Positions 24,937-33,371 of a stretch of DNA of 64,000 nucleotides are shown in pieces. The translations under genes were made by a program, and so were the position numbers. Within the stretch, counting starts at the first letter, position 1, and every line of letters begins with the position of its first letter. Under the pieces are notes generated by a model. It was given only the letters and a program-made list of their open reading frames with translations. It searched no databases and was not told where the DNA came from. This DNA is from Pilimelia anulata. GTDB taxonomy: Bacteria > Actinomycetota > Actinomycetes > Mycobacteriales > Micromonosporaceae. The DNA lies in the NCBI RefSeq assembly GCF_014647895.1, contig NZ_BMQB01000001.1:62001-126000 (forward strand), given 5' to 3'.

Positions 24937-25789
24937 TCAGCAGGTGGCAAGGGCACGGGCTACCAAGCTGCGGGCGTTGCGGCCATAGTGTGCTGCCGAC
25001 TGGAGATGGGTGAAGAGGCGGCGGTACTGGTCGAGTTCGTGGGGCCGGCGGATGTTGATGCCGGCCGTCGGGGTCTCCAGCGTCACGAGGGAGTCGTCCC
25101 AAAACCAGAAGCCGAGGTTCGAGTAGCAGGCAGTACGGTCGGTTGTCGGAATGATGCCCACGCTGACGTATGGCAGCGCCATGACCTGCAACAGATGGAT
25201 GAGTTGCTGTGCGTGCTCCGCCGGTTCCAGGAAGCGGGTGGCCACCGCCGCCTCCGTGATGACCGCGACCACTTTCTTGGTCGGCGTCATCAGTTTGGCC
25301 ATGCACTTCCGCTTGAAGGCGATGGCCTCGTCGTCATCGTCGGGCGCCTCGTAGAAAGTCCGCCACCAGGTGAGCACCGCACGCATGTACGCCTCGGTCT
25401 GGAATGGGCCGGGCAGGATGTTGACCTCGTGGATGCGCAGCAGTCGAACCCGCTCGAACGAAGCGAGGCGTCCGGGGCCGTTGATGTGGCGCATGCCGCG
25501 CTTGACGAGCGTCTTCCAGTCCTCGTACGCGTCCCGCGTGGCGTGCAGGGTCGCCAGCAGGTCGGGCACCTCGTCGTCGGCGCTGCAAGCGCGGCACCAG
25601 TCGCGGACCTGCCGGTCGGTGGGCGGGGCCGATCCGTTCTCCACTCGGCTGATCCAGGTGTAGTGGATGCCGGTGGTGGCCGAGAGTGCGCGTCCGGTCA
25701 GGTCGGCGGGCGGACTTCCGGATGCGGCGGAGGCGGGCGCCGAGTGTGCGGCGCTGTTCCTCAACGAACGAGAGCGGCGTGGAATTCAT
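24937..25789 (-). pseudogene. WhiJ-like XRE/DUF5753 regulator, frameshifted in the HTH
   Basis: The original gene would give about 283 residues: an N-terminal XRE helix-turn-helix followed by the DUF5753 domain (RIHEVNILPGPFQTEAYMRA, RTACYSNLGFWFW). The start ATG at 25789 gives MNSTPLSFVEEQRRTLGARL and RRIRKSA in one frame, but the HTH continues (DLTGRALSATTGIHYTWI SRVENG) in the next frame. The shift lies at about 25704-25713 in the run ggcgggcggac; removing one base restores KSARDLTGRAL. As written, no full-length protein can form, unless translation restarts within the gene. The intact sister gene is at 39170-40018. Overlaps the DUF6879 gene by 29 bp. A sequencing error is the other explanation. 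Confidence 0.72.
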
Positions 25790-26288
25790 CGTGCGGGACC
25801 GAGAGCTGCCAGGCGCGCGCGAACGAGGTGCGGCACAGGTCCACGATCGCCGGGTCGGTGGTGGCGGCGTACCGGGTGGCCGCACCCTCGGCGTCGAAGA
25901 ACAGGAACGCCACCTCCCGGTCGTCGAGCAGGTAGAAGTCCGTCACCGGGAACGGCACGCTCGCCATCCGCTCGCGGGGTGCCCAGCGGTGCTGTTCGCC
26001 GGCGTCGATAATCGGCGCGAGCGTGCCGGCGATCCAGCGGTGGTAGTCGTTGAGGGGCGTGCGTACGACCTTGATGCGCCGGAGTCGGCAGCCCCTGTCC
26101 GCCAGGGCCCTGACCTCGGCGCACCAGCCGTCGAGGTAGCCGAGGTCGTCGGGTTCGCCGCGCTGCCACCGCCGGAACGGTTCGGAGGCGGTGTCGACCG
26201 CATAGCGGTCCTGCAACTCCATGTGCGCCCACGATTCGGCGATGTTGTCCGGCATGACCCAGAACTCATCGAAGCTGATCTCGCGCAC
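25761..26288 (-). CDS. DUF6879 family protein (cassette 1)
   Basis: A 175-residue protein of a family that goes with XRE/DUF5753 regulators in actinobacteria. Family features: ISFDEFWVM at the start, HMELQDRYAV, RRIKVVRTPLNDYHRWI with the conserved YHRW, then WAPRERMASVPFPVTDFYLLDD and AFLFFDAEG. No catalytic residues are known; it is a likely partner of the regulator rather than an enzyme. The matching gene in the second cassette is also 175 residues long. It is 2 bp downstream of the small gene and overlaps the frameshifted regulator by 29 bp. Confidence 0.82.
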   Translation of the reverse strand: MREISFDEFWVMPDNIAESWAHMELQDRYAVDTASEPFRRWQRGEPDDLGYLDGWCAEVRALADRGCRLRRIKVVRTPLNDYHRWIAGTLAPIIDAGEQHRWAPRERMASVPFPVTDFYLLDDREVAFLFFDAEGAATRYAATTDPAIVDLCRTSFARAWQLSVPHDEFHAALVR

Positions 26289-26290
26289 TA

Positions 26291-26494
26291 CTACGACCGA
26301 CCCTGGAACAATTCCATCATGCGGGCAGGAATCTCGACAACCGTCTCATGCGCTGGAATGTCCATCGCCGCCAGGGCTTCGGCGTCGGTCACCCGCCAGC
26401 CCTGTACGACATAGCTGCCGCGGTCGGTGCGGTAGAGGCTCGGGCAATTCTTCTGCCCGGACGCCGAGTCCTTGCCGAGAAATTCGATCTTCAT
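26291..26494 (-). CDS. Small conserved protein of the WhiJ-like cassette (cassette 1)
   Basis: A 67-residue protein beginning MKIEFLGKDSASGQKNCPSL and ending with a VVQGWRV ... DIPAHETVVEIP pattern. It is the first gene of a three-gene cassette with DUF6879 and XRE/DUF5753 partners; the matching gene in the second cassette has the same length (67) and the same key positions (FVGKDPGS, YR...VMQGF, DIPDHEDAVEVP). ATG 26494 is chosen; a same-frame extension to 26557 lacks a counterpart in cassette 2. Likely a small acidic partner of the cassette (comparable in place to DUF397 proteins of WhiJ systems). Confidence 0.72.
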   Translation of the reverse strand: MKIEFLGKDSASGQKNCPSLYRTDRGSYVVQGWRVTDAEALAAMDIPAHETVVEIPARMMELFQGRS

Positions 26495-26623
26495 TTGAGG
26501 CCGTCCGATTCGGTCGGTTGAACGGGATCGGTGCGGCCATCGTCCCGTGGGTGCCACCGGCGGTCAATACTAAAATTTACTCAACAAGGCCGTATCGACC
26601 GCATCCGGCAGCCGTAGAGCTGA

Positions 26624-27430
26624 TCAGGCGGGTTCGCCGAGGGGGAGGGTGCAGAAGGCGCCGCCGACGCGGTACAGGACAGGGTCCGCTGTGGTGTCCG
26701 GCTCCGCGCCCGGCGGCAGGAGCCGCGCCGCCCACTCCTCGGCGTCGTCGCGCGGCGCGTAGCCCAAGTCGCGGTCGGGGTCGACCGACCACCAGCGGCG
26801 GGTGTTCGCGCTCACCCCCCACACCTCCCGGTACCCGAATCCCGCCGGCGCCGTCAGCGCCGCCTCGACCAGCCGGCCGCAGTCGTCCGGGGACAGCCAG
26901 GTGGCCAGCGACCGGACGTCGAACGGCTCCGGGAAGCAGGAGCCGATGCGCAGCGCGACGACGTCCATGCCGAAGCGGTCCACGTACAGGCTGCCCAGGG
27001 CCTCCATCGCCGCCTTCGCCACGCCGTAGTACGTGTCGGGGCGCGGGTGCAGGTCCGGCGGCAGCGGGTCGGCGGCGCGGGTGTGGAAGCCGACGGCGTG
27101 GTTCGAGGAGGCCAGGATGACCCGGCGGACGCCGGCGGTGCGGGCGGCCTCCAGGACGTTGCGGGTGCCGTCGATGTTGATCCGCAGGATGTCGTCCCAG
27201 CGGCCCTCGGTGGCGATGCCGGCGAGGTGGACGACCGCGTCGGCGCCCGCGCACGCGGCCGCGACCGCGGCCGGGTCGGTCACGTCCGCCGCGACGGACT
27301 CCTCGCCCGCGCCGGTCGGCGCTACGGCCGCCAGGTCGGCCAGGCGCAGGGTGCGGCCGGGCCGGGCGAGGCGCGGGCGGAGCATGCCGCCGACGGAGCC
27401 GGCGGCGCCGGTGATGAGGATCGTGGCCAC
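26624..27430 (-). CDS. NAD-dependent epimerase/uronate dehydrogenase-like
   Basis: A 268-residue short-chain (extended SDR) enzyme: cofactor motif GAAGSVGG near residue 8, AADVTD for adenine binding, VVHLAGIA, and the active-site YYGVAKAAMEAL (Y-x3-K) with ASSNHAVGF just before. The ASSNHxxGFH pattern and the length match uronate dehydrogenases (Udh), which oxidise glucuronate/galacturonate to the aldarolactone with NAD. The C-terminal CFPEPFDVRSLATWLSP also fits. Substrate inferred from family; no sugar-acid genes are adjacent. Confidence 0.82.
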   Translation of the reverse strand: MATILITGAAGSVGGMLRPRLARPGRTLRLADLAAVAPTGAGEESVAADVTDPAAVAAACAGADAVVHLAGIATEGRWDDILRINIDGTRNVLEAARTAGVRRVILASSNHAVGFHTRAADPLPPDLHPRPDTYYGVAKAAMEALGSLYVDRFGMDVVALRIGSCFPEPFDVRSLATWLSPDDCGRLVEAALTAPAGFGYREVWGVSANTRRWWSVDPDRDLGYAPRDDAEEWAARLLPPGAEPDTTADPVLYRVGGAFCTLPLGEPA

Positions 27431-27801
27431 TGCGGTACTCCCTGGTCTGCCGGCACCCGCCCCGCGCGGGCGCCGCCGCCGGGCGCCGGGGTGCCGGCCG
27501 CGCGGCGACGGGCCGAGCGTACGACCCGGCCCGGCCCCGCCATGATCGACCCCCCGGCCCCACCGCCGTGGGTGCGCCGCCGCGGGAGCCCCTCTCGGCC
27601 GGGGGCCGCCGTCGCTTGCCTCACACCGGCGATGTCACTGCCCGGCCGCGGCCCGGCGGGCCCGACGGGTCGGGGTCCACCGCACTCGCCATGATCAACT
27701 CTGCCGTGCGGCGGGCGGGACGCTGCGCCGGCCATCCGCGCCGCAGCGGCGGCGGGAGCGGCGGGCGGTTTCCGGGGGTGGTGGTCGGGTACCGGTGCGG
27801 T
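27431..27801. other. Intergenic stretch without a recognisable gene
   Basis: 371 bp between the uronate-dehydrogenase-like gene and DUF2945, which point away from each other. Longer open frames that continue into the DUF2945 gene (from 27568 or 27690) give low-complexity Arg/Gly/Pro text and are probably chance readings in high-G+C DNA. The promoters of both genes must lie here; no obvious operator or repeat is seen. Confidence 0.6.
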
Positions 27802-28041
27802 ATGGCCAAGAATCCACGCAAGGGCGACACCGTGCACTGGCGCAGCCACGGCCGCGACGTCCGCGGGACCGTCGAGGAGCGGATCACCCGCCGGCGGCGG
27901 GTGGCCGGGCGGCTGGTCGACGCCTCGCCCGACGAGCCGCAGTACCGGGTCCGCAGCGCCGCCACCGGCCGCGACGCCGTGCACCGGCCGGCGGCGCTGC
28001 ACCGGGAGCCGACCCGCGTGCCCGGCCGGCGGCCGGCGTGA
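27802..28041 (+). CDS. DUF2945 protein (Tudor-like small domain)
   Basis: A 79-residue protein beginning MAKNPRKGDTVHWRSHG, followed by RGTVEERITRRRRVAGRLVDASPDEPQYRV and a short tail. KGDxVxWxS ... GxVxxxxT ... A..D.P.Y.V is the DUF2945 (HVA1/SH3-like) pattern. Function unknown; homologues sit near stress-related genes in many soil bacteria. The start is ATG 27802. Its stop overlaps the next GTG start (GTGA), linking it with DUF3140, a pairing seen in other actinobacteria. Confidence 0.85.
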   Translation: MAKNPRKGDTVHWRSHGRDVRGTVEERITRRRRVAGRLVDASPDEPQYRVRSAATGRDAVHRPAALHREPTRVPGRRPA

Positions 28042-28376
28042 GCGGCGGCGCGGACGACGCCGGGGTGCGGCGGGAGTTCACCACCGCCGTGAACATGCCG
28101 CCGGCCGAGCTGGCCGACTGGCTGGACACGGACGAGTCGCGGGCCGTCGGGCAGAAGGACGGCGGCGGGGAGTCGACCGGGCACGCGTCCGGGCGGCGGA
28201 TCGTCACGCTGCTGCGGCGGCGGGTCGCCGACCTGACGCCCGGCGACCTCGACCACATGCGCAAGGTGACCGGGTACGTGCACCGGCACCTCGCTCAGCG
28301 CCCCGGCGGCGACGTCCGGGACACGGCCTGGCGGTACTCCCTGATGAACTGGGGCCACGACCCGCTGCGCGACTGA
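28038..28376 (+). CDS. DUF3140 protein
   Basis: A 112-residue protein with the DUF3140 layout: EFTTAVNMPPAELADWLDT, VGQKDGGGESTGHASGRRIV, then LTPGDLDHMRKVTGYVHRH and DTAWRYSLMNWGHDP. GTG 28038 overlaps the stop of the preceding gene, so it is translated with it. The family is small and soluble; DUF3140 proteins have been noted as DNA-binding-like in annotation but no function is established. Confidence 0.85.
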   Translation: MSGGADDAGVRREFTTAVNMPPAELADWLDTDESRAVGQKDGGGESTGHASGRRIVTLLRRRVADLTPGDLDHMRKVTGYVHRHLAQRPGGDVRDTAWRYSLMNWGHDPLRD

Positions 28377-28466
28377 CCGGCCCCGCGGCGCGACCGACCC
28401 GCCGCACCCCCGCGCACCTTCGCCGAGGGCGCGCGGCCGGTCGCCGCCGAGGGCGCGCGGGCGGGG

Positions 28467-28967
28467 TCAGCGGTGTTCGGCCACGTACCGGCCGGGGTCC
28501 TTGTCGTGCATGGACAGGCCGGCGCCCTGCGGGTGCTCGCCGTAGAACGTCAGCCACTGCCGGCCGAGGTCGGCGCGCAGGTCGTCGCTCGCGTGCTTGC
28601 GGAAGTCCGGCAGCGCCTCGTCCTCCTCCTCGGCGAGGTGCTCGCTGTTCTCCCGGCGGACCGCCCACACCGCGTCCCACCAGTCCGGCGATCCCACGTC
28701 GTGCCGGCGGGCGGCGGCCACGCTGTCGCGGATCTTGTTGTGGTCGCGGATGGCGTCGTCGGTCTCGTCGACCGCGTCGGCCCCGCCGCGCTTGAGCAGG
28801 TGCGGGTACAGGATCCGCTCCTCGGCCTCGGCGTGGATCTCCAGGTGCAGGGCCAGCGGCTCCCACACCGCGCGCAGGTCGGCCGGCTCGGTCACGTCGT
28901 CGAGGCGGGCGAAGCCCAGCCGGAACGCGTGGTGGTCCGACAGGATCAGGCGGGTGATGTCCTCCAT
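28467..28967 (-). CDS. Hemerythrin domain protein
   Basis: A 166-residue hemerythrin-like protein: DHHAFRLGF near the start, HLEIHAEAEERILYPHLL (H-x3-E), DHNKIRD and EHLAEEEDEALPDF supply the usual His/Glu ligands of a di-iron centre. Such HHE-domain proteins bind O2 or NO or act in iron repair; the role cannot be told. Start ATG 28967 with GGGAGCGG upstream. It faces the DUF3140 gene (convergent, 90 bp apart). Confidence 0.88.
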   Translation of the reverse strand: MEDITRLILSDHHAFRLGFARLDDVTEPADLRAVWEPLALHLEIHAEAEERILYPHLLKRGGADAVDETDDAIRDHNKIRDSVAAARRHDVGSPDWWDAVWAVRRENSEHLAEEEDEALPDFRKHASDDLRADLGRQWLTFYGEHPQGAGLSMHDKDPGRYVAEHR

Positions 28968-29101
28968 GGTCCGCTCCCTTCCCCGCCGCGCGCCGCCGCA
29001 ATCCTGCCCGCCGCGCCGGCCGCTCGCCGGGACGCCGGGCCGGGGTGGGCCTGTTCGGGCCGCGCCGGGTGCGGGGACGTTGAGTGCCGACCCGGCCGGG
29101 C

Positions 29102-29893
29102 TCACCGGGGCGGGCGGTGCCACATCGTCAGGCGCAGCAGCGGCAGGTAGCCCAGCGCGCGGTAGATCGGCTGCCCGTCGTCGCTGGCGATCAGCATCGC
29201 CGGCACCGCCGGGTCGGCCGCCGTCGCCGCCCACGTCAGCGCCGCGCCGATCCCGCGCCCCCGGTACGCCGGCAGCACCGCCACCCACTCCACGTCGGTG
29301 ACACCCGCGCCGAGCCGCGCGCCCGCCGTCCCGACCGGCGTGCCGTCGACGTACCCGACGTACAGCCGGATGTCCGCGGCCAGCACCGCCGCGTCGGCCA
29401 GGACGGTGTCGGCGGCCGCGGGCATCGGGTACGCGGCGACCAGCGTCGCCACGAACGCGGCCAGGCCGGCGGCGTCCGTGACCGGGCGGATCGCCAGCCC
29501 GGCCGGCGCCGGCGGCGGGGTGCCGCCCGGCGGGCGCAGCATCAGCGGCGGGTGGCCCATCAGCTCCCAGCCGGGGCCCGGCGGCGGCGTCGGCCACGCC
29601 GACAGCAGGGTGGCGTGCCGGGCCGGCGGGTAGAACCGGTCCAGCCGCTCGCCGACGTCGCCGGCCGCGGCGTACTGCGGGGGTTGCAGCCGGACGGCCA
29701 GGTTGTCGAACAGCACCGGCGACGCGGGGTCGGCGGCGGCCAGGTCCGGCCAGCGCTGCGCCCGGCCCCCCGGCGTCAGCGCGGCCAGCGCGGCGCTGTG
29801 CGCGGCGGCGGTGAGCAGGTACGCCCGCAGCAGCGAGTCCCCGGCCGGCAGGTCCGGCTCCCAGCCGTGGGTGAGGTGGCCGTCGTCGCTCAT
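29102..29893 (-). CDS. GNAT-family N-acetyltransferase
   Basis: A 263-residue protein with a helical N-terminal part (about residues 1-135) and a GNAT domain at 135-255: strand LYVGYVDGTPVGTAGARL, then VTDVEWVAVLPAYRGRGIGAALTWAA, the acetyl-CoA motif A (V-x4-RGRGIG), and YRALGYLPLLRL. Substrate unknown. Start ATG 29893 with GAGGGAGC upstream. It is 134 bp upstream of the hemerythrin gene on the same strand; the intervening 29.0-29.1 kb shows no gene. Confidence 0.85.
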   Translation of the reverse strand: MSDDGHLTHGWEPDLPAGDSLLRAYLLTAAAHSAALAALTPGGRAQRWPDLAAADPASPVLFDNLAVRLQPPQYAAAGDVGERLDRFYPPARHATLLSAWPTPPPGPGWELMGHPPLMLRPPGGTPPPAPAGLAIRPVTDAAGLAAFVATLVAAYPMPAAADTVLADAAVLAADIRLYVGYVDGTPVGTAGARLGAGVTDVEWVAVLPAYRGRGIGAALTWAATAADPAVPAMLIASDDGQPIYRALGYLPLLRLTMWHRPPR

Positions 29894-30037
29894 GCTCGCT
29901 CCCTCGCCGGCGCGGACCCGCCCACCGTACCGCCGGTGCCACGATCGGGTGACACTCTCGCGCCCGCGTGCCCGCGCCGCTACGCTCGCCTGCGCACCGG
30001 GGCCGACAGCCGGGGACGCGGAGCGGGGGGCGGAACA

Positions 30038-30379
30038 GTGCGGGATCGACGCTTCGTCGCCGCCGTCGCGGCGGCGCTGGTCGGATTCTTCCTGGTCGTC
30101 GTCTCGGTGCGCGGCTGGAACCGGTACGGCGAGACCCGGGACCGCGCCGCCGGGCACCTGGCCACCGCCGAGCGGGCGCTGGCCGCCGGCGACCTGCCCC
30201 GGGCCGAGCAGTACGCCGGGTTCGCCGAGGGCGACGCCGACGAGGCCGACCTGCTGCACCGGCAGTCGCAGGGCGCCACCGGCGGCGCCGTGCTGGTGCT
30301 GGCGCTCGCCGGCTGGCTGGCCTGGCGGGGTACCCGCCGGCCCGCGCCGGCCGGGCTCACAGCGCCGGCCACACCGTGA
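30038..30379 (+). CDS. Small membrane protein with two helices
   Basis: A 113-residue protein: helix 1 about residues 6-23 (FVAAVAAALVGFFLVVVS), a charged loop of helical character (RDRAAGHLATAERALAAGDLPRAEQYAGF, a TPR-like heptad pattern) and helix 2 about 81-96 (GGAVLVLALAGWLAW). No family recognised. GTG 30038. Its 3' end overlaps that of the TIR gene by 23 bp, convergent. Confidence 0.6.
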   Translation: MRDRRFVAAVAAALVGFFLVVVSVRGWNRYGETRDRAAGHLATAERALAAGDLPRAEQYAGFAEGDADEADLLHRQSQGATGGAVLVLALAGWLAWRGTRRPAPAGLTAPATP

Positions 30380-31214
30380 CGTACAGCACGTAGAGCAGGA
30401 GGCCGCCGGCCGCGGTCGCGCCGAGCATCCGGGGCAGCGAGGGGCGCCGGGCCAGCAGCCCGGCCAGCCCGAAGATCAGCGGCAGCAGCCAGGTCGGCGC
30501 GAGCACGACCAGGGCGGACTCGCTCAGCTCGTCGAACAGCGCCCCGTAGACGAGCGCGAACTGCACCAGCGCCAGCAGGATCGCCACCACGTAGTAGCCG
30601 CGCACGTGCCGCCGCTGCCCGCGCAGCGCGCCGGCCTGGCTCTCCGCGACGTACGCCGACTGCAGGTTCGTCAGCCGCGGCTCGCGTGGCGCGTCGGCCA
30701 GCTCGCCGCGCAGCGCGGCCAGCTCCGCCTCGGTGAGCAGGCCGGCGTCGCCGCGGCCGGCGGCGTCCCAGTCCCGGGCGCGGCGCAGCAGCCGGGTGTG
30801 CGCGTACGCCCAGTCGGTGTCCACGGCCAGCGCGGTGAGCAGCGCGTCCACGCCCTCGCCGAAGTCGTCGCCGTCCCGCAGGAACACCCACTGCCGGTCG
30901 GCCAGCGCCGGCGGTACCGCGGCCGGGTCGACCGCCCGGTGCAGGACCGGGATGATCCGCTTGCCGGCCCGCTCGGCGAGGTCCAGCTCCTCCCGGCAGG
31001 CCGGCGACGCCGCCGAGTCGGGCGTCAGCAGGAAGACGAACAGCGGCGCGTTCTCGATCTCGGCCGCGATCTCCCGCCGCCACTGCGCCCCGGCCGGCAG
31101 CTCGCGCAGGTCCAGCCAGGTGTGCCGGCCGCGCAGGTCGAGGCGCTTGGCCAGGCGCAGCGCCGCGTCGAGGTCGGTGCGGGAGTAGGAGAGGAACACT
31201 TCGGCGTCCTGCAT
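30357..31214 (-). CDS. TIR-domain protein with C-terminal membrane helices
   Basis: A 285-residue protein. Residues 1-135 form a TIR domain: AEVFLSYSRTD (box 1), LPAGAQWRREIAAEIENAPLFVFLLTPDSAAS (box 2 region), CREELDLAERAGKRIIPVL, where E75 or E76 fits the catalytic glutamate of NADase TIRs. A linker follows, then membrane helices at about residues 213-233, 246-264 and 268-284. A transmembrane TIR could act as an NAD-consuming effector or in signalling; whether this one is active is not known. ATG 31214. The neighbouring MarR and stressosome genes show no direct link. Confidence 0.83.
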   Translation of the reverse strand: MQDAEVFLSYSRTDLDAALRLAKRLDLRGRHTWLDLRELPAGAQWRREIAAEIENAPLFVFLLTPDSAASPACREELDLAERAGKRIIPVLHRAVDPAAVPPALADRQWVFLRDGDDFGEGVDALLTALAVDTDWAYAHTRLLRRARDWDAAGRGDAGLLTEAELAALRGELADAPREPRLTNLQSAYVAESQAGALRGQRRHVRGYYVVAILLALVQFALVYGALFDELSESALVVLAPTWLLPLIFGLAGLLARRPSLPRMLGATAAGGLLLYVLYVTVWPAL

Positions 31215-31293
31215 GGCACCCCCCCGGCCCGGCGCCGGCGGCGCCGGCGCTCATTCTCCCAACGAGCGGCCGGGCCCGTCCGCCCCGGCCCGG

Positions 31294-31710
31294 TCAGGCC
31301 AGCCGGCGGGCCACGCGGCCGCCCTCCCGGTACGCCGCCAGCGCCGCCCGGGCGGCCTCCCGCCGGGCGTCCCGGATGCCGCGCAGCAGCCGCTGCCCGT
31401 CGGCGAGCACCCGCAGCGCCACCACCCGCCGGTTCTCCGGCCGGGGCGCCCGGTGGATCAGCCCGGCCGCCTCCAGCCGGTCGCACAGCCGGCTGGTGGA
31501 GGAGATGCCCGTACCGAGCAGCTCGGCCAGCCGGGCGACCGGCAGGCCGGGCCGGTTCTCGATCAGGGTCAGCGCCTCGGCCTGGAGCAGGGTCAGCCGG
31601 GGGCTGGCCCGCTCCCGGGCGCGGTTGGTCAGCGAGACGAGATGGTCCACGAGGGCGTCGAGGGCGGCATCCCGGTTGGGTGACGGCGCTCGGCCCGACT
31701 CGGCGCTCAT
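31294..31710 (-). CDS. MarR-family transcriptional regulator
   Basis: A 138-residue winged-helix protein: helix LVDHLVSLTNRARERASP, then LTLLQAEALTLIENRPGLPVARLAELLGTGISSTSRLCDRLEAAGLIHR (HTH) and the wing RRVVALRVLADGQRLL. Dimeric repressor type; ligand and target unknown. ATG 31710. It is 54 bp downstream of the stressosome operon's last gene on the same strand and may be read together with it. The stop is 80 bp from the TIR gene start. Confidence 0.9.
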   Translation of the reverse strand: MSAESGRAPSPNRDAALDALVDHLVSLTNRARERASPRLTLLQAEALTLIENRPGLPVARLAELLGTGISSTSRLCDRLEAAGLIHRAPRPENRRVVALRVLADGQRLLRGIRDARREAARAALAAYREGGRVARRLA

Positions 31711-31763
31711 GGCTACTCCTTACCCGGATGGTGGCCGGGTGATCCGGTGGGTGCGGTCCGGCG

Positions 31764-33371
31764 TCACGCCCCGTGTCGGCGGAGCGCGACGATCGCGATG
31801 TCGTCGTCCACGTCGGCGGTGTGCATGTCGCGCAGCAGGCGGGCGCAGAACGCGTCCAGGTCGCCGTCGACGGCCGCGGCGACCTCGGCGAGCGAGTCCA
31901 GGCCCTCGTCGATGACGGCGCCGCGCCGCTCCACCAGGCCGTCGGTGTACAGCAGCAGCGTCGCCCCCGGCGGGAGCGTGAGGCGCAGGTCCGGCGGGCG
32001 CCGGGTGCGCAGGCCGAGCAGCGTGCCGGGGTGCACGACGTACCGGCCCGGCTCGCCGGCCGGCAGCAGCAGCGGCGGCATGTGCCCGGCGTTGGCCAGC
32101 CGGACCGCGCCGGTGGCCGGGTCGAGGGTGAGCAGGCAGAGGGTGGCGGACTCGTCCGGCAGCAGCGTGCAGAGCAGGTCGTTGAGCCGGTCCAGGACCT
32201 CCTCCGGCGGATGCCCCTCGACGGCGTACGCGCGCAGGGCGTGCCGCAGCTCGCCCATGATCGTGGCGGCGTGCAGCGAGTGCCCGGTGACGTCGCCGAT
32301 CGCGACGACGAGCTGCCCGTCGATCATGGCCAGCTCGTAGAAGTCGCCGCCGACCTCGGCGTCGGAGCTGGCCGGCAGGTACCGGACGGCCAGGTCCAGC
32401 CCCGCCGGGCGGGGCAGCCGCTGGGGGAGCAGGCTGCGCTGGAAGGTGATGGCGATCCGGTGCTCCTGGTCGTATGACCGCTGCGCCTCGGCCGCGCCGG
32501 CCAGCGCCTGCGCGAGCTGGTTGAGCACCGACTCCGCCGCGGCGACCGACGCCGGCACGGCGATCCGGGCGGCGCACCGGTCGCTGCGCAGCCGGGCGGT
32601 GGCCACCAGCAGCGGCTCGTCCGGCCCGGCCGCGCCGGGCCAGGCCCCGGCCGGCAGCGGGCCGACCGTGACGCCGACCGCGACGCTCGCCGCCGTGACC
32701 GGCGGCGCGGGCGCGGGCACCGGCTCGGCCCGCGGGCCGGCGATGGTGCTGGCGGTCCAGCTCCCGTCCGCGCCCTCCAGCGCCACCGCGGCGGTGCTGT
32801 CGAAGATCGCCGCGGCGCCGCGGACGGCGCCGGCGAGCAGCGCGGGCAGGCCGGTGGCGGAGTTGAGGTCCAGGGTGACCCGGGCGAGCTGGCCGAGCCG
32901 GTCGGCGAGCAGCTCGGCCCGCTGCCGGGCGCGGTAGTAGCGCAGGACCGAGCGGACCGAGGCGAGGAACTCGCCGGGGTCGATGGGCTCGACCAGGTAC
33001 CCGTCGGCGCCGTGGTTGAGCCCGTGGGTGCGGTCGACGACGTCCACGGCGTGCGCGGACACGTGGATGACCGGGATGGACGCCAGCGCCGGGTCCGACT
33101 TGATCGCCCGGCACACCTCGAAGCCGCTCATGTCCGGCAGCCGGACGTCCAGTACGACCGCGTCCACCGCCCGGCGGCCCAGCGCGGCCAGCGCCCCGCC
33201 GCCGGTCGCCGCCTCGTCGACCGCGAAGCCGGCCCGGAGCAGCCAGTTGACCAGGACGTACCGCTTGGCCGGGCTGTCGTCCACCACCAGCACCCGGCCG
33301 CCGGCCGGCTCGTCCGCCGCCGGGTCGGGTCCGCCGCCGGGAATCATGTCGGGTCCGCCGCCGGGAATCAT
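31764..33371 (-). CDS. Receiver-domain PP2C-type (SpoIIE/RsbU-like) phosphatase
   Basis: A 535-residue protein: a response-regulator receiver (about residues 24-145; phospho-acceptor Asp in VVLDVRLPDMSG, DD in VVDDSPA, K/switch residues VIHVSAHA), a GAF-like middle (about 150-300) and a PP2C phosphatase of the SpoIIE/RsbU type (about 310-535; VGGDFYEL, GDVTGHSLHAA, LLLYTDGLVERR and DDIAIV). It should dephosphorylate an anti-sigma-factor antagonist in response to the kinase encoded just upstream. The start ATG overlaps the kinase stop (ATGA), but the first 24 bases are duplicated, so ATG 33347 is an equally good start. Confidence 0.92.
   Translation of the reverse strand: MIPGGGPDMIPGGGPDPAADEPAGGRVLVVDDSPAKRYVLVNWLLRAGFAVDEAATGGGALAALGRRAVDAVVLDVRLPDMSGFEVCRAIKSDPALASIPVIHVSAHAVDVVDRTHGLNHGADGYLVEPIDPGEFLASVRSVLRYYRARQRAELLADRLGQLARVTLDLNSATGLPALLAGAVRGAAAIFDSTAAVALEGADGSWTASTIAGPRAEPVPAPAPPVTAASVAVGVTVGPLPAGAWPGAAGPDEPLLVATARLRSDRCAARIAVPASVAAAESVLNQLAQALAGAAEAQRSYDQEHRIAITFQRSLLPQRLPRPAGLDLAVRYLPASSDAEVGGDFYELAMIDGQLVVAIGDVTGHSLHAATIMGELRHALRAYAVEGHPPEEVLDRLNDLLCTLLPDESATLCLLTLDPATGAVRLANAGHMPPLLLPAGEPGRYVVHPGTLLGLRTRRPPDLRLTLPPGATLLLYTDGLVERRGAVIDEGLDSLAEVAAAVDGDLDAFCARLLRDMHTADVDDDIAIVALRRHGA

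Noticed and set aside
27568..27801. Upstream extension of the DUF2945 gene
   Set aside because: The extension is Gly/Arg/Pro-rich with no family match; the family starts at MAKNPRKGD.
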